DNA of 64,000 bases from NCBI RefSeq assembly GCF_002849695.1, contig NZ_CP018937.1, forward strand, positions 310,001 to 374,000, written 5' to 3'. A program made the position numbers and the translations under genes. This document shows positions 47,007 through 55,851 of this stretch, piece by piece (positions within the stretch are counted from its first letter, which is position 1; each line of letters starts with the position of its first letter). This DNA is from Bacteroides fragilis (lineage in GTDB: Bacteria; Bacteroidota; Bacteroidia; Bacteroidales; Bacteroidaceae). The notes under the pieces were generated by a model, which was not told the origin of the DNA, did no database searches, and was given only the letters and a program-made list of their open reading frames with translations.

Positions 47007-48173
47007 TTAATAAGTGAATTCTCCGAACTCACTCTTGATAATCAGTTCTTTCTTATCGCTTTCTTCGATGCGTCCCACGATTTGTGCAGGGATACCGAAA
47101 GATTCGCTGATCTTGATAACTTCGGCCGCGTGTTCGGGTGAAAGGTATACTTCAAGGCGATGGCCCATGTTGAATACCTTATACATTTCTGCCCAATCGG
47201 TTCCGCTTTGTTCCTGAATGGTTCTGAACAATGGGGGCACGGGGAAGAGGTTATCTTTTACCACGCGTACATCGCCTACGAAATGCAGCACTTTGGTTTG
47301 TGCACCACCCGAGCAGTGGACCATTCCGTGAATTTCAGGACGTAGCGCATCGAGCAACTTTTTCACTACCGGTGCGTAAGTGCGGGTGGGAGAGAGGACG
47401 AGTTTTCCCGCGTCGATCGGAGAACCTTCTACTGCGTCTGTCAGCTTCAGTCCGCCCGAATAAACCAGTTCTTCGGGCACTGCTGCATCATAGCTTTCGG
47501 GATATTTCTCTGCCAGATATTTGGCAAAAACGTCATGGCGGGCAGAAGTCAGCCCATTGCTGCCCATACCGCCATTGTATTCTTTTTCATAAGTGGCTTG
47601 TCCGTGTGAGGCAAGGCCTACAATAACATCCCCCGGGCGGATATTGGCATTGTTGATAACGTCTGCCCGTTTCATACGGCAGGTTACCGTACTGTCTACG
47701 ATAATGGTACGGACGAGATCACCCACATCGGCTGTTTCACCACCGGTGGCATACACACCTACTCCCATTTCACGGAGTTCGGCCAACAGTTCGTCTGTTC
47801 CGTTGATGATGGCGGAAATTACTTCTCCGGGAATAAGAAGTTTATTGCGTCCGATGGTTGAAGATACCAGAATATTGTCGACTGCGCCCACACAAAGCAA
47901 GTCGTCTATGTTCATGATCAGTGCATCCTGGGCAATCCCTTTCCACACGGAGAGGTCCCCTGTTTCTTTCCAGTACATATAGGCCAGGCTCGATTTGGTT
48001 CCTGCACCATCAGCATGCATAATATTGCAATACTCCGGATCTCCACCCAGAATATCAGGGATTATTTTACAGAATGCTTGTGGAAAAATTCCTTTGTCGA
48101 TGTTCTTGATGGCATTGTGCACATCTTCTTTTGATGCGCTGACGCCTCGCATCATGTATCGTTGATTACTCAT
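47007..48173 (-). CDS. purM: Phosphoribosylformylglycinamidine cyclo-ligase
   Basis: 388 residues, AIR-synthase fold. GGETADVGDLV, the metal/substrate motif, HADGAGTKSSLAYMY and GLASHGQATYE are conserved. It closes the imidazole ring in purine synthesis. It is about 30 residues longer than the E. coli enzyme, as in other Bacteroides versions. A TACTTTTG -7-like box lies at 48201-48208 on the minus strand. Confidence 0.95.
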   Translation of the reverse strand: MSNQRYMMRGVSASKEDVHNAIKNIDKGIFPQAFCKIIPDILGGDPEYCNIMHADGAGTKSSLAYMYWKETGDLSVWKGIAQDALIMNIDDLLCVGAVDNILVSSTIGRNKLLIPGEVISAIINGTDELLAELREMGVGVYATGGETADVGDLVRTIIVDSTVTCRMKRADVINNANIRPGDVIVGLASHGQATYEKEYNGGMGSNGLTSARHDVFAKYLAEKYPESYDAAVPEELVYSGGLKLTDAVEGSPIDAGKLVLSPTRTYAPVVKKLLDALRPEIHGMVHCSGGAQTKVLHFVGDVRVVKDNLFPVPPLFRTIQEQSGTDWAEMYKVFNMGHRLEVYLSPEHAAEVIKISESFGIPAQIVGRIEESDKKELIIKSEFGEFTY

Positions 48174-48470
48174 GAGTTATTTGGATTTTGTATACAACGG
48201 CAAAAGTACTGCTTTTTTTCCTTATAGCCAACAAATTGGCGGATATAACGATGGAGTAATACGACAGGGAGAGAGTCCGTTTTTAATTTGGAAGTTTGAA
48301 ATGAAAAGTTCAAAAGTGCTTTGCAATCCGCCCTTCAATCTGTTGTTAGTGCAGATCAGGCAAATGGACTTACATACACTCGCTGCGAAGTTAAAGCCCA
48401 AAGCACGAAAAAGTTTTGGTGAAAGTTTTGCCGGACCTTTAGTAAAAAGAGCTTTTTCATATGAAATTCT

Positions 48471-48550
48471 TTATCTTAGCTGCTAAGATAGACATCTTGG
48501 CGGCTAAGATATATATCTTGCCCGCTAAGATATACATCGTAGCACCTGAG
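48471..48550. repeat. 21-bp tandem palindromic repeat, three copies plus halves
   Basis: Units of 21 bases start at 48482, 48503 and 48524 (GCTAAGATAnAnATCTTGsC...). Each contains the inverted pair AAGATA...TATCTT or AAGAT...ATCTT. A half unit precedes (TTATCTTAGCT, 48471) and a degraded one follows (CCTGAGATG). The layout is the same as at 32751-32838, though the sequence is unrelated. Confidence 0.8.
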
Positions 48551-48716
48551 ATGAACTTTAATTATTGTTTGAAACGAGTTTCCTTTTAGTTCTTTAGTAC
48601 TTTAAACGGAATAATATCATTTTGTATTTGAAGTACTTTGGAACAAGGTTTAAGAAAAGAGTGGGGGAGGTGAGAGCGGGACGGAGAGAGGGTGACTGCG
48701 GAGCAGATTATATGAA

Positions 48717-48768
48717 TGAATAAAGTGGGAAATATACCCTGTTGAGGGTTATTTCCCACTTTATTCAT
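48717..48768 (-). terminator. Strong terminator closing the phoH-to-lemA run
   Basis: Arms 48718-48740 and 48745-48766 (GAATAAAGTGGGAAATA...) pair over more than 20 bases with one bulge around GTTG, about 50 bases beyond the lemA stop codon. Confidence 0.85.
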
Positions 48769-48820
48769 CGGGTATTGTGTATCGACAATCTTTTCTGGTG
48801 AAAAGGATTTGCGTGACTTA

Positions 48821-49402
48821 TCAGAATTTTACTTCCGGTGCCTTTTCCGTGCCTTCGGCTGCTTCGAAATAAGTACGTTTTTCGAAACCGAATATGGAAG
48901 CAAAGATGCTTTTCGGGAACCGACGGATAGAGGTATTGTATGCCTGCGCAGCGTCATTAAAATTTTTGCGGGCAACGTTGATGCGGTTTTCCGTACCTTC
49001 CAGTTGTGCCTGCAATTCAAGGAAGTTTTGGTTGGCTTTCAGGTCCGGGTAGTTTTCGGTGATGGCAAGCAGCTTGCCCAATGCAGAAGTGACTGCTCCT
49101 TGCGCCTTCTGATACTCGGCTAACTTTTCCGGAGTGAGGTCATTAGCGTCTACTTTGATTTGAGTCGCTTTGCTGCGGGCTTCCACTACGCCTTCAAGTG
49201 TTTCCTTTTCATGTGAGGCATATCCCTTGACAGTGTTGACCAGGTTAGGAATCAGATCGGCACGACGTTGATACTGTGTCTCTACGTTAGCCCATTGGCT
49301 GCTTACATTCTCGTCCATGGATACCAGTCCGTTGTAGGCACTGATGGCCCAGATGACGATAACTGCCACTACGGCAATAAGGATAATAACTGACTTTTTC
49401 AT
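48821..49402 (-). CDS. lemA: LemA family protein
   Basis: 193 residues. One N-terminal membrane helix (SVIILIAVVAVIVIWAI) is followed by the LemA core YNGLVSMDENVSSQWANVE and YQRRADLIPNLVNTVKGYA, a long helical bundle on the outer face of the inner membrane. The function is unsettled. It is usually found beside TPM-domain proteins, as here (51 bases downstream of one). Confidence 0.95.
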   Translation of the reverse strand: MKKSVIILIAVVAVIVIWAISAYNGLVSMDENVSSQWANVETQYQRRADLIPNLVNTVKGYASHEKETLEGVVEARSKATQIKVDANDLTPEKLAEYQKAQGAVTSALGKLLAITENYPDLKANQNFLELQAQLEGTENRINVARKNFNDAAQAYNTSIRRFPKSIFASIFGFEKRTYFEAAEGTEKAPEVKF

Positions 49403-49452
49403 ATTGTTTCTTTTTGATTACTGATTAATGACTAATAGAATGATTGGGTTGC

Positions 49453-50376
49453 TTAGAAACGTGAGCCGGCACCTCCGCCTCCGCCCGAACCTCCTCCGAA
49501 GCTTCCACCACCGAAGCCGCCTCCGCCGCCTCCGAAACTTCCCCCTCCGAAGCCTCCGATGAAAGGACCTCCGCCTCTTCCGCCACGTCCCCTGTAATTG
49601 TCATCGTATGATTGTTGACGCCTGACTACGGTGTGTCCGCAATTGCGGCAAGTATAAATAATATCCTCGGTCTTTACTCCGCTGCGGTTCGATATTAAGT
49701 TCGTACCGCTCCGTTGAAGTTGATGTTTTCCACATTTAGGGCAACGGGTACTTGCCCGTGCAGCCAGTATACCTACCACTCCGGCCACCACAATGAAACC
49801 TAAAATAGCAAAGAGAAGCATGGAGGCGGATATCCCCTTTTCTCCGGTATCTTTATCATCATTTATCATGGAGCCATCCAGACGCCGGCATACTGCTTGT
49901 ACTCCTGCTACCATTCCCCGGTTCCAGTCTCCCTTTTTGAGATAAGGGATCATGTCCTTGGTTTGTATGCGTTTGCAGATTGCGTCCGGCAGGTCACCTT
50001 CCAGTCCGTAGCCGGTATAGAACTGTATACATCGCTGATCGGTGACCAGTAAGATGACCAGTCCGTTATCTTTTCCTTTCTTGCCCACTCCCCATTGGTT
50101 CAGCAATTGATGGGAGAACTCAAAGCAGTCTTTATCTCCGATGGAAGGTACTACGGCAACTACAGTCTCGATACCTGTTTTTTGTTCCAGAGCATACAGC
50201 ATCGAGTCCATTTCGTCACAAGCCTGTTGTGACAGGATGCCGGCAGGGTTACAGACATATTGCATCTTGTTCTGCAAATGTACTTTGGGGATATTCTCTA
50301 CGGTGTATATCTTTTCCTGTGCTTTCAGTGGGAGGAATATCCACACGAAAAGTAAATAAGTGAGTATCTGTTTCAT
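49453..50376 (-). CDS. TPM-domain (YgcG-like) membrane protein with zinc ribbon and Gly-rich tail
   Basis: 307 residues. After a signal peptide, the TPM domain (about 40-165) shows the usual GILSQQACDEMDSMLYALE and VTDQRCIQFYTGYGLEG. A membrane helix (~190-208) leads to four cysteines in CPKCGKHQL and CRNCGHTVV, a probable zinc ribbon on the inner side. The protein ends in a very low-complexity GGGFGGGSFGGG tail from about 262. Such proteins partner LemA; a role in membrane protein quality control has been suggested for relatives. It starts 1 base past the hydrolase gene's end region. Confidence 0.88.
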   Translation of the reverse strand: MKQILTYLLFVWIFLPLKAQEKIYTVENIPKVHLQNKMQYVCNPAGILSQQACDEMDSMLYALEQKTGIETVVAVVPSIGDKDCFEFSHQLLNQWGVGKKGKDNGLVILLVTDQRCIQFYTGYGLEGDLPDAICKRIQTKDMIPYLKKGDWNRGMVAGVQAVCRRLDGSMINDDKDTGEKGISASMLLFAILGFIVVAGVVGILAARASTRCPKCGKHQLQRSGTNLISNRSGVKTEDIIYTCRNCGHTVVRRQQSYDDNYRGRGGRGGGPFIGGFGGGSFGGGGGGFGGGSFGGGSGGGGGAGSRF

Positions 50377-50377
50377 A

Positions 50378-51328
50378 TCAATGAATGTAGCGGTCTGTGA
50401 ATTCTTTTACTTTCCGGGTATATTCTTCCTTATTCTCTTTATAAGATAAGGCATGTGCGGCTCCCGGTACAATCCAAAGCTGCTTGGGAGCCGGTTTGGC
50501 TTCATAAAGGGGATAAACCATCCATGTGGGCACGTACGTATCTTTGTCCCCATGAATGAAGAACATCGGCAGGCGGCTTTTTTTAACCTGGTTCAATGAT
50601 GAAGCCTCTTCGAAGTTCCATCCGTATTTTTTCTGGCACAGCAGGCTGGTGGTATTCATTAATGGGTATGAAGGAAGGTGGAAACTTGCTTTCAGTTCGT
50701 GCGAGAATTCATCCCAGACACTGGTGTAACCACAATCTTCAACGAAACATTTCACGAAGTAGGGCTGTACTTCGCCGGATACCATCATTGTGGTGGCCCC
50801 TCCCATTGAAATGCCATGTACAACCATTTGAGTACTGTCACCATAAAGCTCATTGGCGATGTGCATCCATTGCATTACGTCCAGACGGTCTTTCCATCCC
50901 ATTTGAATGGCCGGTCCACCGCTCTCTCCCTGATGTTGCAGGTCGGGCAAAAGCACATTGTATTGCAGGTCGCGATTGTATAGATAGCCTATCATGAACA
51001 TGCGGATTGCATTGTCCGTATAGCCATGTACAATGACCGCTGTCTTTTTGGTCGGCTGCGGGGCTGCGATGTAATAAGCATGCAGGCGGATGCCTTCCGG
51101 ATTTAAAACAAAAGTGTCCCGAAGTGCATGAGCCTGATTGAGGCTATCCACCCAAGGACGTAAAAACGGATAGTTTTCGTACATGAAAGGATAAGAATCG
51201 GCATTCTTGGCACGTATCTTCGCTTCCGGGCGGAGCGAATAGTTGAGCATGAAGAAACTTCCGCCTATCGTACATCCGGTAAGCAGCAGCAATAATATAA
51301 CGACGCTTATCTTGATTCCTTTTTTCAT
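50378..51328 (-). CDS. Alpha/beta hydrolase with N-terminal membrane anchor
   Basis: 316 residues. A signal anchor (ISVVILLLLLTGCTIGGSFF) contains a possible lipobox cysteine. The hydrolase core has VIVHGYTDNA for the oxyanion loop, nucleophile Ser in VVHGISMGGAT, the acid in IHGDKDTYVP and a final His in GAAHALSY. The substrate is unknown. Its ATG overlaps the aroE stop by one base, so they are coupled. Confidence 0.9.
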   Translation of the reverse strand: MKKGIKISVVILLLLLTGCTIGGSFFMLNYSLRPEAKIRAKNADSYPFMYENYPFLRPWVDSLNQAHALRDTFVLNPEGIRLHAYYIAAPQPTKKTAVIVHGYTDNAIRMFMIGYLYNRDLQYNVLLPDLQHQGESGGPAIQMGWKDRLDVMQWMHIANELYGDSTQMVVHGISMGGATTMMVSGEVQPYFVKCFVEDCGYTSVWDEFSHELKASFHLPSYPLMNTTSLLCQKKYGWNFEEASSLNQVKKSRLPMFFIHGDKDTYVPTWMVYPLYEAKPAPKQLWIVPGAAHALSYKENKEEYTRKVKEFTDRYIH

Positions 51329-52071
51329 TATTTATTCCATATTTCCCATGCGGCAAATGCTTGCAGCAGTAGCATTTCGAGACCGTTTTTGGTTACGGCC
51401 CCATGTTCCTCTCCCTTCTTCATGAAAAGAGTGGTGTTTGGATTATATAACAAATCGTACAATAAATGGTTTGGTGTCAGTAATTCGTAGGGAATGGCAG
51501 GACAAAAGTCTACTTTCGGATACATACCTACCGGTGTACAGTTTACAATCACTGTATGTTCTGCCATGATTTCCGGAGTCAGTTCTTCGTAGGTCAGCAT
51601 GCCTTCTTTTTGGGTACGGGACACGAATACGCTATCGATTCCCAGATTCTTCAGGCCATGATAGATTGCTTTGGACGAACCGCCTGTACCCAGGATTAAC
51701 GCCTTTTTATGATAAGGTTGCAACAATGGCTGAATGGACTGGCTGAATCCTATAATGTCAGAATTATATCCTGTCAGTTTTACTTTTCCTTTAGGCCCAC
51801 GAACAATTTTAATAACATTGACTGCGCCTATTTGGGCAGTGTCTTTATCCAACTCGTCAAGGAAAGGGATGACTTGCTCTTTATAAGGGATTGTTACGTT
51901 CAGTCCGCACAGATTGGGGTTTTCTTCGATCACTTCCATAAAATCGTTGATTTCAGGAATCTCAAAGTTGACATATTCGGCGTCTATGCCTTCAGACTTA
52001 AACTTTTCATTGAAAAAGCCGATAGAAAACGAATGTTTCAGTGGATAGCCAATTAAACCATACTTTTGCAT
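51328..52071 (-). CDS. aroE: Shikimate dehydrogenase
   Basis: 247 residues. The shikimate-binding start GLIGYPLKHSFSIGFF, the catalytic lysine in NVTIPYKEQV and the NADP loop GTGGSSKAIYHGL are present. It reduces 3-dehydroshikimate in aromatic amino acid synthesis. It is slightly short for the family, as usual in Bacteroides, and lies 26 bases after menG. Confidence 0.96.
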   Translation of the reverse strand: MQKYGLIGYPLKHSFSIGFFNEKFKSEGIDAEYVNFEIPEINDFMEVIEENPNLCGLNVTIPYKEQVIPFLDELDKDTAQIGAVNVIKIVRGPKGKVKLTGYNSDIIGFSQSIQPLLQPYHKKALILGTGGSSKAIYHGLKNLGIDSVFVSRTQKEGMLTYEELTPEIMAEHTVIVNCTPVGMYPKVDFCPAIPYELLTPNHLLYDLLYNPNTTLFMKKGEEHGAVTKNGLEMLLLQAFAAWEIWNK

Positions 52072-52097
52072 AAAGGGGGAGGATGTTAAATTAATAT

Positions 52098-52835
52098 TTA
52101 TTTCGTAGCCGTATAAAGTGTACAGATGCCGAATGTCAGCCGTCGGAATTGTACCTGGCTGAAGCCAACCTGCGAGATAACGTTTTTCATAACCTCTCCT
52201 TGGGGAAATGCTTTGATTGTTTGAGGCAGGTAGCTGTAAGCACTGTTGTCTTTCGATAATAGTTTGCCGAGGGTTGGAATGACTATTTTTGAGTAAATGG
52301 AAAATAATTGTTTCATCGGAAATCGATCCGGAGTTGTCAGCTCAAGGATTACCAGATGCCCGCCCGGTTTGAGGACACGGCACATTTCGGAAAGCCCTTT
52401 ATCCAAATCTTCAAAGTTGCGGATACCAAAAGCGACAGTGATAGCGTCAAAACGGTTGTCGGCAAACGAGAGGGAGGTACAGTCTTCCTTTGCAAAAGAT
52501 ATCTTTTCGGAAAGACCTTCCTTTTTCACTTTTTCACGTCCCACATTCATCATTCCTTCAGAAATGTCTGTTCCGATCAGCTGGTCGGGTTGCAGTTCGC
52601 GGCATGCCAGAATGGCAAAGTCACCGGTACCGGTTGCCACATCCATTATCTGTTGCGGGCGGAAAGGTTTGAGCCAATTGATTGCCTTTCGTCGCCAACT
52701 CCGGTCAATCCCTAATGAAAGGGTATGATTCAGTTGGTCGTATGCAGGGGCAATGTTGTCGAACATCTGTTCTACCTGTTCGCTCTTTTTCCCGTCATTG
52801 CTATAAGGTTTGATTTGTTCTTGTGGGTAGTTCAT
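52098..52835 (-). CDS. menG: Demethylmenaquinone methyltransferase
   Basis: 245 residues, class I SAM-dependent methyltransferase of the UbiE/MenG family. It shows [21 protein letters not shown], the SAM loop [11 protein letters not shown] and [12 protein letters not shown]. Bacteroides make menaquinone and not ubiquinone, so the final menaquinone methylation is the likely role. Confidence 0.95.
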   Translation of the reverse strand: MNYPQEQIKPYSNDGKKSEQVEQMFDNIAPAYDQLNHTLSLGIDRSWRRKAINWLKPFRPQQIMDVATGTGDFAILACRELQPDQLIGTDISEGMMNVGREKVKKEGLSEKISFAKEDCTSLSFADNRFDAITVAFGIRNFEDLDKGLSEMCRVLKPGGHLVILELTTPDRFPMKQLFSIYSKIVIPTLGKLLSKDNSAYSYLPQTIKAFPQGEVMKNVISQVGFSQVQFRRLTFGICTLYTATK

Positions 52836-52852
52836 TTTTCATTCAGAGTTTT

Positions 52853-52932
52853 ATTCACCACAGGGTTTACAAAAGTGGACGGTTTTGGGTTTCAAAACCA
52901 TGTTTGTGTACTCTGTATACCCTGTGGTGAAT
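52853..52932. repeat. Palindrome between purC and menG
   Basis: Arms 52853-52870 and 52915-52932 (ATTCACCACAGGGTwTAC) differ by one base. The CACCACAG end matches that of the palindrome at 19785-19878. Confidence 0.7.
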
Positions 52933-52957
52933 CTTATTCGTTTCTGATTCGGGCTTC

Positions 52958-53899
52958 TTATTTTAGAAATGCCATTACGTTCTTCTCGATACGTTCAGCG
53001 ATGTTGCTGGTATCTTCTTTAACGAATTTCTCACCAGTGATGTTTTCGAATAATTCAATATAACGCTCGCTGATACTTTCTACGATGGCAGGAGTCATTT
53101 CAGGAACTTTCTGTCCTTCTTTACCCTGAAATCCGTTTTCCATTAACCACTCACGCACAAATTCTTTGGAGAGTTGCTTTTGGGCTTCACCTTTTTCGAA
53201 ACGTTCCTGGTAACCGTCGGCATAGAAGTAACGGCTTGAGTCCGGAGTGTGGATTTCGTCCATCAGGTAGATGGTACCGTTGTGTTTACCAAATTCATAT
53301 TTGGTGTCTACCAAAATCAAACCGCGTTCTGCTGCAATTTCAGTTCCGCGTTTGAACAGGGCCAATGTATATTTTTCAAGTGTAGCATATTCTTCCGGAG
53401 TAGCCAATCCCTGGGCCAGAATCTCTTCTTTGGAGATGTCTTCATCATGCAGTCCCATTTCTGCTTTTGTGGTTGGAGTCACGATGGGTTCGGGGAACTT
53501 CTGGTTTTCTTTCATACCTTCAGGAAGTTTTACGCCACAGATTTCGCGTACACCGCTTTTGTAGGCACGCCATGCGCTTCCGCAAAGATAACCGCGCACG
53601 ATCATTTCTACCGGGAAACCTTCACAAAGCACTCCTACTGTAACCATTGGATCCGGGGTTGCGACTTTCCAGTTCGGACAGATGTCTGTTGTGGCATCCA
53701 GAAATTTAGCTGCAATCTGATTCAGCATTTGTCCTTTATAAGGGATGCCTTCGGGTAATACTACATCAAAGGCCGAGATACGGTCGGTAGCTACCATTAC
53801 GAGTTGTTCGCCATTGATGTTGTACACATCACGTACTTTTCCGTGGTACACGCTTTTCTGTCCCGGAAAGTTGAAATCTGTTTTTGTTAATGCTTTCAT
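52958..53899 (-). CDS. purC: SAICAR synthetase
   Basis: 313 residues. The motifs [29 protein letters not shown] and [10 protein letters not shown] define the long PurC form. It condenses CAIR with aspartate in purine synthesis. It lies 19 bases downstream of phoH. Confidence 0.97.
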   Translation of the reverse strand: MKALTKTDFNFPGQKSVYHGKVRDVYNINGEQLVMVATDRISAFDVVLPEGIPYKGQMLNQIAAKFLDATTDICPNWKVATPDPMVTVGVLCEGFPVEMIVRGYLCGSAWRAYKSGVREICGVKLPEGMKENQKFPEPIVTPTTKAEMGLHDEDISKEEILAQGLATPEEYATLEKYTLALFKRGTEIAAERGLILVDTKYEFGKHNGTIYLMDEIHTPDSSRYFYADGYQERFEKGEAQKQLSKEFVREWLMENGFQGKEGQKVPEMTPAIVESISERYIELFENITGEKFVKEDTSNIAERIEKNVMAFLK

Positions 53900-53918
53900 A
53901 CTTCTATATAATTATGAA

Positions 53919-54932
53919 TTACAAATTACCAACGTTTTGCCGTTCTTTGCTTATGGTGAGCCGCTCGCCGTTTAACTTTTCCCGTTCGATTTTCTTTTCT
54001 TTGTCGAACTTTTCGTAAGCGTCTACAATCCGTTCTACCAGCTTATGGCGCACTATGTCTTTTTTATTCAGTTCAACAAAACTGATTCCTTTGACTCCTT
54101 TTAGAATGCGCAATGCCTGCACCAACCCCGATGTTTGTGAAGCCGGAAGGTCTATCTGGGTCATATCTCCGGTGATGATCATCTTGGTATTCATTCCCAT
54201 ACGGGTGAGGAACATTTTAATTTGCTGCGTGGTAGTATTCTGAGCCTCGTCCAGGATTACGACTGCATCATTTAGCGTACGTCCGCGCATAAAGGCTAAT
54301 GGGGCAATCTGGATGATGTTCAGTTCCATGTATTCCTTTAGTTTGGCAGCTGGAATCATGTCCTGCAAAGCATCATAAAGAGGTTGCAGATACGGGTCTA
54401 TTTTATCTTTCATATCTCCGGGCAGAAAACCTAACTTTTCACCGGCTTCTACCGCAGGGCGGCTGAGGATAATCTTCTTTATTTCTTTGTTTTTCAGTGC
54501 ACGAACCGCTAAGGCTATGGCCGTATAGGTCTTGCCCGAACCTGCAGGTCCGATGGCAAATACCATATCGTTCTTGGCAAATCCTTCTACCAGTTTCAAT
54601 TGATTTTCGCTGCGTGGAATAATGGGTTTTCCCGTGACACTGAATACAATCACATTGCCTGCTTTTTCGGCTTGCGGCGCATTCCCTTTTATAATGTCGA
54701 TAATGACTTCTTCTTTCAGTGAATTGTATTCGGCGCAATATTTTTCAAGCTTGGTGATGTTTTCTTCGAAAGCGCACATTTCTTCCTCGTCGCCCAGTAC
54801 TTTAATGACATTGCCTCGGGCAACAATGCGCAGCTTTGGATACAAAGCTTTTATTAATTGTATGTTAGCGTTGTTTACGCCATAAAAGATAACCGGATCG
54901 ATATCCTCAAGAACTATCAGCTTTTCTATCAT
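53919..54932 (-). CDS. phoH: PhoH-family ATPase
   Basis: 337 residues. An N-terminal KH-like region (to ~115) precedes the helicase-type ATPase with Walker A GPAGSGKTYTAIAL and Walker B AVVILDEAQNT. It is similar to YbeZ, which acts in ribosome/rRNA quality control with YbeY; ybeY is not adjacent. It ends in a charged helix (KFDKEKKIEREKL). Confidence 0.95.
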   Translation of the reverse strand: MIEKLIVLEDIDPVIFYGVNNANIQLIKALYPKLRIVARGNVIKVLGDEEEMCAFEENITKLEKYCAEYNSLKEEVIIDIIKGNAPQAEKAGNVIVFSVTGKPIIPRSENQLKLVEGFAKNDMVFAIGPAGSGKTYTAIALAVRALKNKEIKKIILSRPAVEAGEKLGFLPGDMKDKIDPYLQPLYDALQDMIPAAKLKEYMELNIIQIAPLAFMRGRTLNDAVVILDEAQNTTTQQIKMFLTRMGMNTKMIITGDMTQIDLPASQTSGLVQALRILKGVKGISFVELNKKDIVRHKLVERIVDAYEKFDKEKKIEREKLNGERLTISKERQNVGNL

Positions 54933-55095
54933 TGAATCAATTTAAAAGTTCACGCATACGCTGTGAAATGGACTGCAAATTTAATGAATCGTTCTCATAC
55001 TTTGCCGATTCTTGCCGAATTAATTTGCGATGCTCTTTCCTGAGAAAGACAATTCCAGTATATTTGTGCCCTCGGAACTTATAAAAAGGCTAATT

Positions 55096-55776
55096 ATGGA
55101 TTTATCCAACTACAGGTATCTATTTACTATTTCTGTATTTTTATGTTTTACCCCGGTTTTTCTGGCAGGTTGCAAAAAGAAAGATATGTCTCTTAAACTT
55201 AACGAACCGCGTAACATCAGGGGAGTGGTAAGTTATAAACGTTCATTCGGGGATTTGAATGATGTGCAGCTAAAAGCGGCCCATACTTGGGGAATTACTC
55301 CGTTAGCCTCGCGTGAAGAAGCGGAAAATATGGATGGAAAACTGGTTCACATTACTGATAATGAATTTTATGCAGTGGATTCACTTACTCATTCCATTCC
55401 TTATTTAGTACCGCGTGCCAGTGCATTACTCGATACGATTGGAGCGAATTTTTTAGATTCATTGACTGCCAAAGGACTCAATCCGAATAAGATCATTGTT
55501 ACATCTGTGCTTCGGACAGAGAATGATGTAAAACGTTTGCGTCGCCGGAATGGCAATGCGTCAAAAAACTCATGTCATTTCTACGGAACAACATTCGATG
55601 TAAGCTGGAAGCGGTTTAAGAAAGTAGAAGATGAGGAGGGACGTCCTCTTCAGGATGTAAGTGCCGATACCTTAAAGTTAGTGTTGGCTGAAGTGTTGCG
55701 TGATGTTCGCAAGGCTGATAAATGTTATATAAAGTATGAACTGAAACAAGGATGTTTTCATATAACAACGAGATAA
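55096..55776 (+). CDS. DUF5715 lipoprotein with M15 peptidase-like motif
   Basis: 226 residues from ATG 55096, which opens a lipoprotein signal peptide (LFTISVFLCFTPVFLAGC). The C-terminal half reads VTSVLRTENDVKRLRRRN, SCHFYGTTFDVSW and CFHITTR. The HxxGxxxD spacing and the later His recall the zinc site of VanY/D,D-carboxypeptidases of family M15, with SVLRT like their SgyRs segment. Peptidoglycan peptide hydrolysis is therefore an inference; the family is formally uncharacterised. It is a single gene divergent from phoH. Confidence 0.8.
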   Translation: MDLSNYRYLFTISVFLCFTPVFLAGCKKKDMSLKLNEPRNIRGVVSYKRSFGDLNDVQLKAAHTWGITPLASREEAENMDGKLVHITDNEFYAVDSLTHSIPYLVPRASALLDTIGANFLDSLTAKGLNPNKIIVTSVLRTENDVKRLRRRNGNASKNSCHFYGTTFDVSWKRFKKVEDEEGRPLQDVSADTLKLVLAEVLRDVRKADKCYIKYELKQGCFHITTR

Positions 55777-55782
55777 ACGGTA

Positions 55783-55842
55783 AACTATAAACGATGAACA
55801 AAGACTCGCAGAAGTAGCGCAGCCTGTTCATCGTTTATAGTT
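55783..55842. terminator. Bidirectional hairpin between convergent genes
   Basis: Arms 55783-55800 and 55825-55842 (AACTATAAACGATGAACA) are perfect 18-base complements. It lies between the DUF5715 and flotillin genes, which converge. Confidence 0.75.
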
Positions 55843-55851
55843 CATTGTTGT

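Larger units (their letters stand above)
48174..48820. other. Gene-free stretch between purM and lemA
   Basis: About 650 bases. The left end carries a possible purM promoter (TACTTTTG, minus strand, 48201-48208). The middle shows nothing recognisable; a plus-strand frame at 48172-48486 has no support. A tandem palindromic repeat (48471-48550) and the lemA-side terminator (48717-48768) are listed separately. Confidence 0.7.

Noticed and set aside
48172..48486. Plus-strand frame of 104 codons overlapping the purM start region
   Set aside because: No family resemblance, no promoter or signal peptide, and it runs into the tandem repeat; treated as chance.
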